DNA of 9,001 nt from Bacteroidota bacterium (GCA_023251855.1 JAHEYA010000070.1:1-9001); one strand, 5' to 3'; shown: positions 1 to 6,575, counted from the stretch's first letter. Notes: generated by a model not told the origin, from the letters alone. Program-made: numbers and translations.

Positions 1-16
1 TTGTGCTGCTAGTCAT

Positions 17-59
17 GCCCCGAATTTGCATCTTTTCGATCTCTTTCGGGGCTTTTTTT
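17..59 (+). terminator. Rho-independent terminator of a gene left of the window
   Basis: An 8-bp perfect stem (GCCCCGAA at 17-24 with TTCGGGGC at 45-52) encloses a 20-base loop and is followed directly by seven T residues (53-59). This is a textbook intrinsic terminator read on the plus strand. The gene it ends lies mostly or wholly before base 1. A TAG at 10-12 could be its stop codon, but the visible stretch is too short to tell. On the minus strand the hairpin is not followed by a U-tract, so it does not serve infB. Confidence 0.8.
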
Positions 60-122
60 GTTATAAAAAATCAACAATCACTTGTTAATTGTGGGTTTCG
101 TGTTTACAGGTTCACCCTAAAT

Positions 123-165
123 AAACAATCCTAACAGGTACTCAAACCTGTTAGGATTGTTTTAT
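123..165. terminator. Long palindromic terminator at the end of the rimP-nusA-infB operon
   Basis: A perfect 17-bp inverted repeat (123-139 with 146-162) has a 6-base loop (actcaa). It starts 32 bases beyond the infB stop codon. On the minus strand the stem is followed by a moderately U-rich stretch (TATTTAG), and on the plus strand by TTATTCTTT, so it can work in both directions. Its location makes it the likely terminator of the minus-strand operon and a second barrier to transcription arriving from the left. Its core (CCTAACAGGT/ACCTGTTAGG) resembles palindromes that recur between genes in some Bacteroidota. Whether it is dispersed in this genome cannot be judged from one copy. Confidence 0.75.
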
Positions 166-194
166 TCTTTAAAAGAGAAAGGTAAAATAGCTCT

Positions 195-3113
195 CTACAA
201 TTTTGCTTTTATCTGCACCATATCATAACCTTCAATAACATCACCCGGTTTAATATCATTATAATTTTTGATGTTCAAACCACATTCAAATCCTTTGTTC
301 ACCTCTTTCACATCGTCTTTAAAACGTTTCAATGAACCAAGTTCGCCTGTATGAATAACAATATTATCGCGGATTATACGTATTTTGGTATTGCGATTAA
401 CTTTGCCGTCTAACACATAACACCCGGCAATATTGCCAACTTTAGTGATATTAAATACTTCGCGGACCTCAATATTGCAAACAATTTTTTCTTCAAACTC
501 GGGTGCCAACAAACCTTCCATGGCATCTTTAATTTCGTTGATGGCATTGTAAATAATGGAATATAAACGAATATCAATTTGCTCTATTTCTGCAAGTTTA
601 CGCGCACCGGCTGATGGTCGCACCTGAAAACCAACAATGATAGCATTTGATGCAGATGCTAACAATACATCAGTTTCGGAAATAGCACCCACCGATTTAT
701 GAATAATTTTCACCTGAACTTTTTCAGTTGAAAGCTTTTGCAATGAATCAGCAAGAGCCTCAACCGAGCCATCTACGTCACCTTTAACAATCACATTCAA
801 TTCTTTGAAATTACCTATTGCCAATCGTCTTCCGATTTCATCAAGCGTAATGTGTTTATTGGTACGGATACCTTGCTCACGTTGTAATTGCAAACGTTTT
901 GCAGCAATTTCGCGTGCTTCGCGCTCATCACTTAACACATGAAATTTATCACCGGCTTGAGGGGCGCCACTCAAACCCAATAGGGCTACGGGTATTGCCG
1001 GACCGGCTTCTTTAACTATTCCACCACGTTCATTGTGAAGCGCTTTTACTTTTCCGCTGAAACAGCCTGCCAATACTATATCACCAACACGAAGTGTTCC
1101 TTTTTCAACAAGGATGGTACTTACATATCCACGCCCTTTATCTAATTCAGATTCAACAACTGTTCCTGTTGCATTTTTATTTGGATTAGCTTTTAAATTT
1201 AAAATTTCTGCTTCAAGTAAAACTTTGTCGAGCAACGCATCTACATTCAATCCTTTTTTTGCAGATATCTCCTGACACTGAATTTTTCCACCCCACTCTT
1301 CCACCAAAACATTCAGTTGAGAAAGTCCTTCACGTATTTTATCAGGGTTCGCACCCGGTTTATCAATTTTATTTATTGCAATTACAATTGGAACGTTTGC
1401 AGCCTGCGCATGATTAATAGCTTCAATTGTTTGAGGCATTACACCATCGTCAGCAGCAACAACAATTATTGCAATATCAGTAATCTGAGCGCCACGGGCA
1501 CGCATTGCTGTAAAAGCTTCGTGACCCGGAGTATCAAGGAATGTAATGGTTTTGTCGCCTTCCAAATGCACGTTGTAAGCGCCTATGTGTTGAGTGATTC
1601 CTCCGGCCTCGCCTGCAATAACGTTAGCTTTACGGATATAATCCAATAAAGATGTTTTACCATGGTCAACGTGACCCATAACCGTCACAATGGGTGAGCG
1701 GCTTACTAAATCTTCTTCTTTATCCTCTTCTTCTTTGATGGCTTCCTGTACTTCAACGCTCACAAACTCTAACTGATAACCAAATTCTTCAGCAACAATA
1801 GAGAGGGTATCTGCATCCAGGCGCTGGTTAATGGATACAAATAAACCAAGACTCAAACAAGTGGATATAATTTCGTTAACAGGCACATTCATCATTTGTG
1901 CCAACTGATTAGCGGACACAAACTCGGTAACTTTAATTACTTTTTTCTCTGCTTCTATTTGTTCGGCAGCATCCTGAGTACGTTCACTAATCAAATCACG
2001 TTTTGATTTACGATGTTTGGATGCTTTAGATTTTCCTGAACCACTTAAACGGGCTATAGTTTCCTTTATTTGAGCTTGAATCTGTTCGGGTGTTAATTCA
2101 ACTTTAAGAGGTCTTGCATATTTAGTCCTCGGCCCTTTCGGATCAAATTTGGGTTTCCCGACTCCTGAACCGGCAGTTGCAGGTTTACCTCCAACAGATT
2201 GGCTTGGGTTTTTGTTATCACCTGAAGATTGTGGATCCCAAGCATCTCCAATTGTAGCGCCTCCAAAACTTTTTCGGATACGTTTACGTTTTTTCTTGCT
2301 GTTATTATTAGTAGTAGCAGAAGATGAAGCAACCGGATTTTTTCGTTCTTCTTTTACCGGCAGGCTAATTTTTCCTAAAATTTTTGGTCCTTCAAGCTTG
2401 TCTATTTTTGTTTCATAAAAATCTACTTTTTGAGAGTCGGCATTCAAATCTTCAATAGGGGTATCGCCTTCAAGAAAAGGAGTTTCATCAATTTTTTCTT
2501 CACTTACTTCTTCTTCTTTTTTTGTTTTTCCCTTTGCTTTTCCTTTCTCCTTGGCTGTTTTAGTTTTTTTATCCGGCTCTTTTTCTGTTTTTGATTTTTT
2601 ATCGGGTTTTGTTTTGCTGTTAAGTGCGCCAAGGTCAATTTTTCCGACAGTGGTAAACTTTATATCCGATTTAATTTCTTTTTTATCTGTTGCATCTGAA
2701 CCTTTCGTTTCGGTTGCTCCGGTGGCAGAGGGCTTTGTTGTTTTTTTGCTTTCTTCAGTGCTCGCTGATGATGGTTTTTCAGGAGGAGTACTATTTTGTA
2801 CATTTTTAATCAGTATGTCTTTTTCTTCTTCAAATTTTCTTGTTTCAGGCTTTTTAGACTCTTCGTCCAACGTGATATTTTCTTTTTTGATCCGTGCAAT
2901 TGTACTTGATGAAACCTGTTGAGCTTCTTCATGAGCTGCTTTTTCAGATTGAAATTCTTTAGACAACATCGAATAAAGATCATCGGACAGCTTAGCCATA
3001 GGATTATTTTCTATGGTGTGTCCTTTACTTTTAAGAAAATCAGTGATAGTTGAAACACTAACATTGAGTTCCTTTGCTACTTTACTTAATCGTTGTCCTT
3101 TGTTTTCTGACAT
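195..3113 (-). CDS. infB: Translation initiation factor IF-2
   Basis: IF2 is the cytoplasmic GTPase that delivers initiator fMet-tRNA to the 30S subunit and promotes subunit joining. The 972-residue product begins with an IF2-N helical module (about 8-50), followed by a long Lys/Glu/Ser/Thr-rich unstructured region (about 55-385). That region includes a near-duplicate decapeptide at 170-189 and GKIDL/GKISL motifs. A second N-terminal module follows (about 390-448). The G domain has the P-loop GHVDHGKT (480-487), the GGITQHIGAY switch I region, DTPGH (527-531) and NKID (581-584). Domain II runs from about 649 to 735, domain III begins near 775 (VKGDVDGSVEAL), and the fMet-tRNA-binding C2 domain ends the protein. 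All G motifs are intact. The start was chosen because IF2-N homology begins within the first ten residues. The leader is A-rich with no Shine-Dalgarno motif. It is the last gene of the operon, 108 bases after nusA. Its length fits Bacteroidota IF2, which has an extended N-terminus. Confidence 0.98.
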   Translation of the reverse strand: MSENKGQRLSKVAKELNVSVSTITDFLKSKGHTIENNPMAKLSDDLYSMLSKEFQSEKAAHEEAQQVSSSTIARIKKENITLDEESKKPETRKFEEEKDILIKNVQNSTPPEKPSSASTEESKKTTKPSATGATETKGSDATDKKEIKSDIKFTTVGKIDLGALNSKTKPDKKSKTEKEPDKKTKTAKEKGKAKGKTKKEEEVSEEKIDETPFLEGDTPIEDLNADSQKVDFYETKIDKLEGPKILGKISLPVKEERKNPVASSSATTNNNSKKKRKRIRKSFGGATIGDAWDPQSSGDNKNPSQSVGGKPATAGSGVGKPKFDPKGPRTKYARPLKVELTPEQIQAQIKETIARLSGSGKSKASKHRKSKRDLISERTQDAAEQIEAEKKVIKVTEFVSANQLAQMMNVPVNEIISTCLSLGLFVSINQRLDADTLSIVAEEFGYQLEFVSVEVQEAIKEEEDKEEDLVSRSPIVTVMGHVDHGKTSLLDYIRKANVIAGEAGGITQHIGAYNVHLEGDKTITFLDTPGHEAFTAMRARGAQITDIAIIVVAADDGVMPQTIEAINHAQAANVPIVIAINKIDKPGANPDKIREGLSQLNVLVEEWGGKIQCQEISAKKGLNVDALLDKVLLEAEILNLKANPNKNATGTVVESELDKGRGYVSTILVEKGTLRVGDIVLAGCFSGKVKALHNERGGIVKEAGPAIPVALLGLSGAPQAGDKFHVLSDEREAREIAAKRLQLQREQGIRTNKHITLDEIGRRLAIGNFKELNVIVKGDVDGSVEALADSLQKLSTEKVQVKIIHKSVGAISETDVLLASASNAIIVGFQVRPSAGARKLAEIEQIDIRLYSIIYNAINEIKDAMEGLLAPEFEEKIVCNIEVREVFNITKVGNIAGCYVLDGKVNRNTKIRIIRDNIVIHTGELGSLKRFKDDVKEVNKGFECGLNIKNYNDIKPGDVIEGYDMVQIKAKL

Positions 3114-3152
3114 ATTGTTTTTTTAATTCGTTACTATGTTATTGGTTATTGT

Positions 3153-3206
3153 GTTATTAGGTTATTAAACAAAGTTTGACAGAATACTATCTGATAACCT
3201 AATAAC
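3153..3206 (-). other. Inverted repeat in the nusA-infB spacer
   Basis: The 108-base spacer between nusA and infB contains a perfect 13-bp inverted repeat (GTTATTAGGTTAT at 3153-3165 and ATAACCTAATAAC at 3194-3206) around a 28-base loop. The TTATT-containing motif is partly repeated again toward infB (3135-3165), giving a low-complexity tract. In the operon mRNA this would form an A/U-rich hairpin about 40 bases upstream of the infB start. It could be an RNA-processing or mRNA-stability element, or just drifted repeat DNA. There is no U-tract that would make it a clear terminator. Confidence 0.5.
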
Positions 3207-3221
3207 AAATAAATAATAACT

Positions 3222-4472
3222 CTATTCAAATTCGGATTTTAAAATTTGTTTTACTTCATTTACAGTTACTTCTTCTAAATCGGTACGTTTTACAAGCTCT
3301 TCTGTAGAAAGTTCCAATACACTTTTTGCGGTGTCGCAGCCAATGTTTTTAAGTTCGTCTAAAACCCAGCTTTCAATCTCATCTGCAAATTCTTCCAAAT
3401 CCACATCTTCAGTATCAATATCTGTATCACGATAAACATCAATTTCATAACCTGTTAATTTACCGGCAAGTTTAATATTGTGACCACCTTTACCAATAGC
3501 TAAAGAAACCTGATCGGGTTTTAAAAACACTTCAGCACGTTTTGTTTCTTCATCAATTTTCACAGAAGTGATTTTGGCAGGGCTTAATGCGCGTGTAATA
3601 AATAAAGGAACGTTGCTTGTATAGTTTATAACATCAATATTTTCGTTACGTAATTCGCGAACAATACCATGAATACGTGATCCTTTCATCCCAACACAAG
3701 CACCAACAGGGTCAATACGATCATCGTATGATTCAACAGCCACTTTTGCTCTTTCTCCGGGTTCTCGCACAATTTTTTTGATAGTGATAAGTCCGTCAAA
3801 TACTTCGGGAACCTCCAATTCAAATAAACGCTCCAAGAATGCAGTTGAACTGCGCGATAATACAATTACAGGAGTATTGTTTTTCATTTCAACCCGTTGA
3901 ATAACAGCACGAACAGAATCTCCTTTTTTAAAGAAATCAGAGGCAATTTGTTCTGATTTAGGCAAAATAAGCTCATTGCCATCTTCATCAAGAATAAGTA
4001 ATTCTTTTTTCCAGATCTGATAAACTTCCCCAACCATTATCTCTCCAATTTTTTCCTTATATTTTTTATAAAGGCTGTCTTTTTCAAGTTCTAAAATTTT
4101 TGAGATCAAATTTTGACGAACCGCCAATACTGCACGTCTTCCAAAATCAAGCAACTTAACAGGGGTAGTAACTTCTTCTCCAATTTCAAAATCAGTTTCA
4201 ATTTTACGAGCTTCGGATAAACCAATGTGTTTACCTTCATCATAATCAAAACTATCTTCAGCAAATTCATCATCCACAATTTCGCGATTTTGCCAGATTT
4301 CAATATCACCACGATCAGGGTTAACAATGATATCGAAATTTTCGTCTGAGCCATATTTTTTTAATAACATGCTACGAAATACATCTTCAATGATGCTCAT
4401 CAAGGTTGCTCTGTCAATGTTCTTTACTTCTTTGAATTCAGAGAACGATTCAATTAAATTTATACTTTCCAT
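3222..4472 (-). CDS. nusA: Transcription termination/antitermination factor NusA
   Basis: NusA binds RNA polymerase and nascent RNA, and modulates pausing, intrinsic termination and antitermination. The 416-residue product shows the N-terminal RNA-polymerase-binding domain (about 1-135), an S1 domain (about 145-206) and KH1 (about 235-295, with REPGERAKVAV and the GACVGMKGSRI loop). KH2 (about 300-348) carries the GKGGHNIKLAGKLTG loop. A single C-terminal helix-hairpin-helix-like acidic module follows (about 366-415). It is shorter than E. coli NusA, which has two C-terminal repeats, and this shorter form is expected in many other bacteria. The start follows an A-rich leader without Shine-Dalgarno, 16 bases after the rimP stop, so the two are certainly co-transcribed. 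The order rimP-nusA-infB is conserved across most bacteria. Confidence 0.98.
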   Translation of the reverse strand: MESINLIESFSEFKEVKNIDRATLMSIIEDVFRSMLLKKYGSDENFDIIVNPDRGDIEIWQNREIVDDEFAEDSFDYDEGKHIGLSEARKIETDFEIGEEVTTPVKLLDFGRRAVLAVRQNLISKILELEKDSLYKKYKEKIGEIMVGEVYQIWKKELLILDEDGNELILPKSEQIASDFFKKGDSVRAVIQRVEMKNNTPVIVLSRSSTAFLERLFELEVPEVFDGLITIKKIVREPGERAKVAVESYDDRIDPVGACVGMKGSRIHGIVRELRNENIDVINYTSNVPLFITRALSPAKITSVKIDEETKRAEVFLKPDQVSLAIGKGGHNIKLAGKLTGYEIDVYRDTDIDTEDVDLEEFADEIESWVLDELKNIGCDTAKSVLELSTEELVKRTDLEEVTVNEVKQILKSEFE

Positions 4473-4488
4473 TTTTTTAAGTTTATTA

Positions 4489-4953
4489 TTAAAATGATAT
4501 TACAACTTTAGTTTCTTTGATTTGATTAAATGGTAGATTGATGGTATTGATTATTAACTGTTTTGCTTTTTTTTCTTCTATTTTTTCTTTAATTCTTGTT
4601 TCTAATAAAATGCTTTCGTTGTTTACCGAAAGCAATTTACCGTTTAGTTTTTCATTTCCTTTTGTTATCACCACCACCTGCTTATCAATATATTTTTGAT
4701 ATTGGCGAAGGGTTTTAAATGGTTCTGTAAGTCCGGGTGACATTACATTGAGTTCAAAATCTTCGCTTTCGCGATCTAAGCTAAATTCAATGTGCCGGCT
4801 CATTGCAACACAATCGCTTATAGAAACACCTTTATCATTATCTAAAAGAACTGTAATTTTGTTTCCCGGTTTTACGCTTATATCCACAATGAAATTAGTG
4901 TTTTCAGCGATTTTTGATTCGGCCAATTCTTTTATTCTATCTACAGTTATCAT
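4489..4953 (-). CDS. rimP: Ribosome maturation factor RimP
   Basis: RimP is a cytoplasmic assembly factor for the 30S subunit. The 154-residue product has the family's N-terminal alpha/beta domain, with the signatures GVSISDCVAMSR (42-53) and VMSPGLTEPFKT (70-81, corresponding to the VSSPGLDRPL region of other RimPs). A C-terminal Sm-like beta-barrel follows (about 88-154), with a Lys/Glu-rich insertion at about 122-131. Length is normal for the family. It is the first gene of the operon, preceded by a strong promoter match and a hairpin-bearing leader. No Shine-Dalgarno sequence is visible before the ATG. Confidence 0.96.
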   Translation of the reverse strand: MITVDRIKELAESKIAENTNFIVDISVKPGNKITVLLDNDKGVSISDCVAMSRHIEFSLDRESEDFELNVMSPGLTEPFKTLRQYQKYIDKQVVVITKGNEKLNGKLLSVNNESILLETRIKEKIEEKKAKQLIINTINLPFNQIKETKVVISF

Positions 4954-4966
4954 TCGATTTATACCA

Positions 4967-4997
4967 AAAGAAGAGGGGACATCAGCCCCCTCTTTTT
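4967..4997 (-). promoter_or_regulatory. Leader hairpin upstream of rimP
   Basis: An 8-bp G/C-rich inverted repeat (4971-4978 with 4987-4994), extendable by three weaker pairs, has an 8-base loop. It lies between the predicted rimP promoter and the rimP start codon, with its near edge about 18 bases from the ATG. Read in the operon direction, the stem is followed by the U-rich TTCTTTTGG. It could therefore act as an attenuator or stability element in the leader. Read on the plus strand it is followed by TTTTTATT and would terminate antisense transcription. The rimP-nusA-infB leader is autoregulated by NusA in E. coli. A similar role here is inference only. Confidence 0.5.
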
Positions 4998-5021
4998 ATT
5001 GTCGTTCATATTTTAACAGCG

Positions 5022-5053
5022 CAAATATACAGTGATAAATCGGATTTGCCAAA
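5022..5053 (-). promoter_or_regulatory. Predicted Bacteroidota-type promoter of the rimP operon
   Basis: On the minus strand there is a TTTG (-33-type box, 5050-5053), a 20-base spacer, and TATATTTG (5022-5029), a perfect match to the TAnnTTTG -7 box of the Bacteroidota primary sigma factor. Transcription would start near 5015, giving a leader of roughly 60 bases that contains the hairpin. This is the best two-box promoter match in the window. Confidence 0.65.
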
Positions 5054-5186
5054 TTTTTTTATGCAACCATCATAAAACAGCCCTCGTCTTAAACGATATA
5101 AAACAGTATTTCATCGAAAAAACGTATCTATATCATACGGCTACTCGTAGAAGACAGCAATAAAAACAAATAAAAAACTCAATGTC

Positions 5187-5546
5187 ATGGAAACATTAGT
5201 AAAAAAATCCGAAAGAAAAAATAGAAAAAGTAATTGGAGGATTTATTCAATCCTTTTTTCGTTTTTGGTGCTTTTTGCCATCAATGGTATGGCTGAAAGC
5301 GAGTCAGTTAAGAAAGAAAATACTGCAAAAAAGGCAATAGAAGATCAAAAACGCATTGAACGTCAAACATTTATGAGTTATGTTTACATGTCGGTTGGTT
5401 TTGCTCTTATTATTGGTATTGCTGGTGCTGTTAGTTTCAGGAAAAGAAAAAAGAGTGCAACTGAATCCGGTGGAAACCATCATATTTTAAAGCATCACCA
5501 TAGTTCTCATGATAAAAGATATGGTAGCAGCAGAGTAAGAGGTTAA
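5187..5546 (+). CDS. Small membrane protein with His-rich C-terminal tail, function unknown
   Basis: I do not recognise a family for this 119-residue protein. It starts with a very basic segment (residues 6-18), then a hydrophobic stretch (about 19-35) ending in NGMAES. That pattern reads as a signal peptide or first membrane anchor. A charged, helix-prone Lys/Glu segment follows (about 40-60), then a clear transmembrane helix (about 63-84, Gly/Ala-rich) and a positive stop-transfer cluster RKRKK (85-89). The tail contains six histidines between 98 and 108 (HHILKHHHSSH) and ends RYGSSRVRG. The probable topology is a short extracytoplasmic segment and a cytoplasmic basic/His tail. The His cluster could bind a metal, but nothing proves it. 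It is monocistronic: divergent from rimP and followed by its own strong terminator. The coding character and terminator support a real gene. No convincing two-box promoter was found in the 133 bases between the rimP promoter and its start. Confidence 0.8.
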   Translation: METLVKKSERKNRKSNWRIYSILFSFLVLFAINGMAESESVKKENTAKKAIEDQKRIERQTFMSYVYMSVGFALIIGIAGAVSFRKRKKSATESGGNHHILKHHHSSHDKRYGSSRVRG

Positions 5547-5569
5547 TTGCGGATAAAAGTAATTTTAGC

Positions 5570-5626
5570 AGCCAAAGGTTTTATGCTTTAGCATTTACAG
5601 CATAAAACAATGGCTTTTTTTGTTTT
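5570..5626 (+). terminator. Strong intrinsic terminator after the small membrane protein gene
   Basis: A perfect 10-bp stem (GTTTTATGCT at 5578-5587 with AGCATAAAAC at 5599-5608) is extended by an outer AGCCA/TGGCT pairing (5570-5574 with 5611-5615). It is followed by a T-tract from 5615 to 5621 and a second one just after. It starts 24 bases after the stop codon of the preceding gene, so it ends that transcript. Confidence 0.88.
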
Positions 5627-5660
5627 TACACCTATACCCATTATGAATTGATTATTTTCT

Positions 5661-5760
5661 TGGACCTCACCCCCAACCCCTCTGATCTCATCCGCCCTTC
5701 GGGCACCTTCTCCAAAGGAGAAGGGAAACGGAAGTGATTTTTGGGAGAGGGGAGTGATGG
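5661..5760. repeat. Imperfect palindromic intergenic repeat (REP-like)
   Basis: This roughly 100-base block is strongly C-rich on its left half and G-rich on its right, unlike its AT-rich surroundings. It is built of nested inverted repeats. The centre is CCTTCTCC-aaa-GGAGAAGG (5706-5724), beside a mini-hairpin GCCC-ttc-GGGC (5694-5704). Outer arms pair CCCCTCT (5677-5683) with AGAGGGG (5746-5752) and TCAC (5667-5670) with GTGA (5754-5757). The text pattern 'CCTCACCCCCAACCCCTCT...CTCCAAAGGAG' is typical of dispersed palindromic elements seen between genes in Bacteroidota and some other bacteria (from memory, not searched). It sits between the terminator of one gene and the promoter of folB and encodes nothing credible. 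The 308 bases from 5547 to 5854 hold only the terminator, this repeat and the folB promoter. Confidence 0.7.
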
Positions 5761-5813
5761 ACTAAAATATATTGGAAAAGGAATTACATTACCCCCCTTT
5801 TTTAATAATTGAC

Positions 5814-5821
5814 TATTTTTG
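5814..5821 (+). promoter_or_regulatory. -7 box of the folB promoter (TATTTTTG)
   Basis: TATTTTTG matches the Bacteroidota -7 consensus TAnnTTTG exactly and would start transcription about 27 bases before the folB ATG. No good TTTG box lies 17-21 bases upstream. The call therefore rests on the -7 box, its position after the repeat block, and the need for a promoter downstream of the 5570-5626 terminator. Confidence 0.45.
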
Positions 5822-5854
5822 TTTTTTTTCGAAAATTTAATCCCAGTATTGTTT

Positions 5855-6205
5855 ATGAACAAAATAGTAATAGAAGGAATCAAACTGTATGCTTATCATG
5901 GCTGTTTGGAAGAAGAGAGCATGATTGGAGGTAATTATACTGTTGACATAACTTTGGAAATTGACTTTACAGAGGCATCTAAAACAGACGACCTAACGAA
6001 AACAATTGATTATGTTAATGTATACCAAATTGTAAAAGCCCAGATGGCAATACGCTCTAAGCTAATTGAACATGTTTGTAAGCGAATTGTAAGCGAATTA
6101 AAAAAAGAATTTCAAACATTGAAAAATGTGGAAGTAAAACTATCAAAGCTAAACCCGCCAATGAATGGGAATGTGGAGAGGGTAAGTGTATTAATTTCAG
6201 AATAA
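5855..6205 (+). CDS. folB: Dihydroneopterin aldolase
   Basis: FolB cleaves 7,8-dihydroneopterin to 6-hydroxymethyl-7,8-dihydropterin and glycolaldehyde in tetrahydrofolate synthesis, as a cytoplasmic octamer. The 116-residue product matches the family throughout: IEGIKLYAYHGCLEEE (6-21), TIDYVNV (50-56), LIEHVCKRI (70-78) and KLSKLNPPMNG (95-105). By alignment from memory with S. aureus FolB, the active-site residues are all present: Glu21, Tyr53, Lys98 and the pterin-anchoring Glu72. The ATG at 5855 was chosen over an in-frame one at 5819 because the shorter form matches the usual start (MxxIxIxG) and normal length. The upstream ATG also overlaps the -7 box. The next gene begins three bases after the stop, so they form one transcript. 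Confidence 0.95.
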   Translation: MNKIVIEGIKLYAYHGCLEEESMIGGNYTVDITLEIDFTEASKTDDLTKTIDYVNVYQIVKAQMAIRSKLIEHVCKRIVSELKKEFQTLKNVEVKLSKLNPPMNGNVERVSVLISE

Positions 6206-6208
6206 ATA

Positions 6209-6388
6209 ATGAGTATAAAACGTTGTTCAAAATGTGCTTCTGTTTTTGAATGTTGCAACGAAAAAGAAGGTTGTTGGTGCGAAGCGGTGTTTATTGATTT
6301 GAAAACATTAAATCACATTAAAAAGGAGTATAAAAACTGTTTGTGTGCCAATTGTTTAAAGGAATATGCTGTAAAAGAAGAAAAATAA
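6209..6388 (+). CDS. Cysteine-rich CWC-family small protein
   Basis: This short gene encodes 59 residues, nine of them cysteine: C6, C9, C15, C16, C22, C24, C44, C46 and C49. The order CSKC-x5-C, then CWC (22-24), then CLCANCL (44-50) is the signature of the Cys-rich CWC family (Pfam Cys_rich_CWC), small proteins presumed to bind a metal such as zinc. Their cellular role is not established. There is no signal peptide or membrane segment, so it should be cytoplasmic. It starts three bases after the folB stop and is surely co-transcribed with it, though no folate role follows from that. The start ATG is the only sensible one. The Cys spacing, not the length, makes the call secure. It ends 51 bases before tRNA-Cys. 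Confidence 0.88.
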   Translation: MSIKRCSKCASVFECCNEKEGCWCEAVFIDLKTLNHIKKEYKNCLCANCLKEYAVKEEK

Positions 6389-6411
6389 TACTTTTTTGTA
6401 AACGAATTTTG

Positions 6412-6419
6412 TATTTTTG
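6412..6419 (+). promoter_or_regulatory. -7 box of the tRNA-Cys promoter (TATTTTTG)
   Basis: This is the same TATTTTTG octamer as before folB, an exact TAnnTTTG match, ending 20 bases before the mature tRNA 5' end. A TTTG at 6395-6398 lies only 13 bases upstream, closer than the usual 17-21, so the -33 element is doubtful. Read-through from folB and the CWC gene is also possible because no terminator separates them. Confidence 0.45.
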
Positions 6420-6439
6420 TGGCCCAATTTAATATAAAA

Positions 6440-6510
6440 GGTCCTGTGGCCGAGAGGCTAGGCTCAGCTCTGCAAAAGCTGCTACAGCGGTTCGAATCCG
6501 CTCGGGACCT
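6440..6510 (+). tRNA. tRNA-Cys (anticodon GCA)
   Basis: The full cloverleaf can be drawn. The acceptor stem is GGTCCTG (6440-6446) with CGGGACC (6503-6509), including one G-U pair. The D-arm is GCC/GGC (6449-6451, 6461-6463). The anticodon stem is CAGCT/AGCTG (6465-6469, 6477-6481) with loop CTGCAAA and anticodon GCA (6472-6474). A four-base variable loop follows. The T-stem is AGCGG/CCGCT with loop TTCGAAT (6486-6502). The discriminator base is T (U73), the known identity element of bacterial tRNA-Cys. CCA is not encoded. Open frames across it on both strands are artefacts. tRNA 3' ends are common integration sites, and accessory-looking DNA begins just beyond. Confidence 0.97.
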
Positions 6511-6516
6511 CTCAGC

Positions 6517-6549
6517 GAAAGCGCACATATTGCAGAATATGGCGCTTTC
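6517..6549 (+). other. Hairpin immediately after tRNA-Cys
   Basis: A perfect 8-bp stem GAAAGCGC (6517-6524) with GCGCTTTC (6542-6549) can continue with an inner ATAT/ATAT helix (6527-6530 with 6537-6540). It begins seven bases after the tRNA and would be part of the primary transcript. There is no following T-tract, so it is not a classical terminator. It may help 3'-end formation or processing. Confidence 0.5.
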
Positions 6550-6575
6550 AGCGTTTTCAGTGGGATTTGAACGTT

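Noticed and set aside
2149..2922. Plus-strand open frames antisense to the infB N-terminal region (2149-2418, 2551-2922)
   Set aside because: Low-complexity Phe/Ser/Val products are the expected shadow of the Lys/Glu/Ser-rich IF2 linker.
4971..4997. Rho-independent terminator for a plus-strand gene
   Set aside because: Although followed by a T-run on the plus strand, no plus-strand gene precedes it (rimP is antisense), so it was listed as a leader hairpin of rimP instead.
5641..5883. Minus-strand open frame over the palindromic repeat and folB start
   Set aside because: Its sequence is produced by the repeat (Pro/Ser-rich) and it overlaps the promoter and start of folB.
6562..6573. Sequence resembling a tRNA T-arm on the minus strand (GTTCAAATCCC)
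   Set aside because: The flanking bases do not form the required five-pair stem and no other cloverleaf arms are present.
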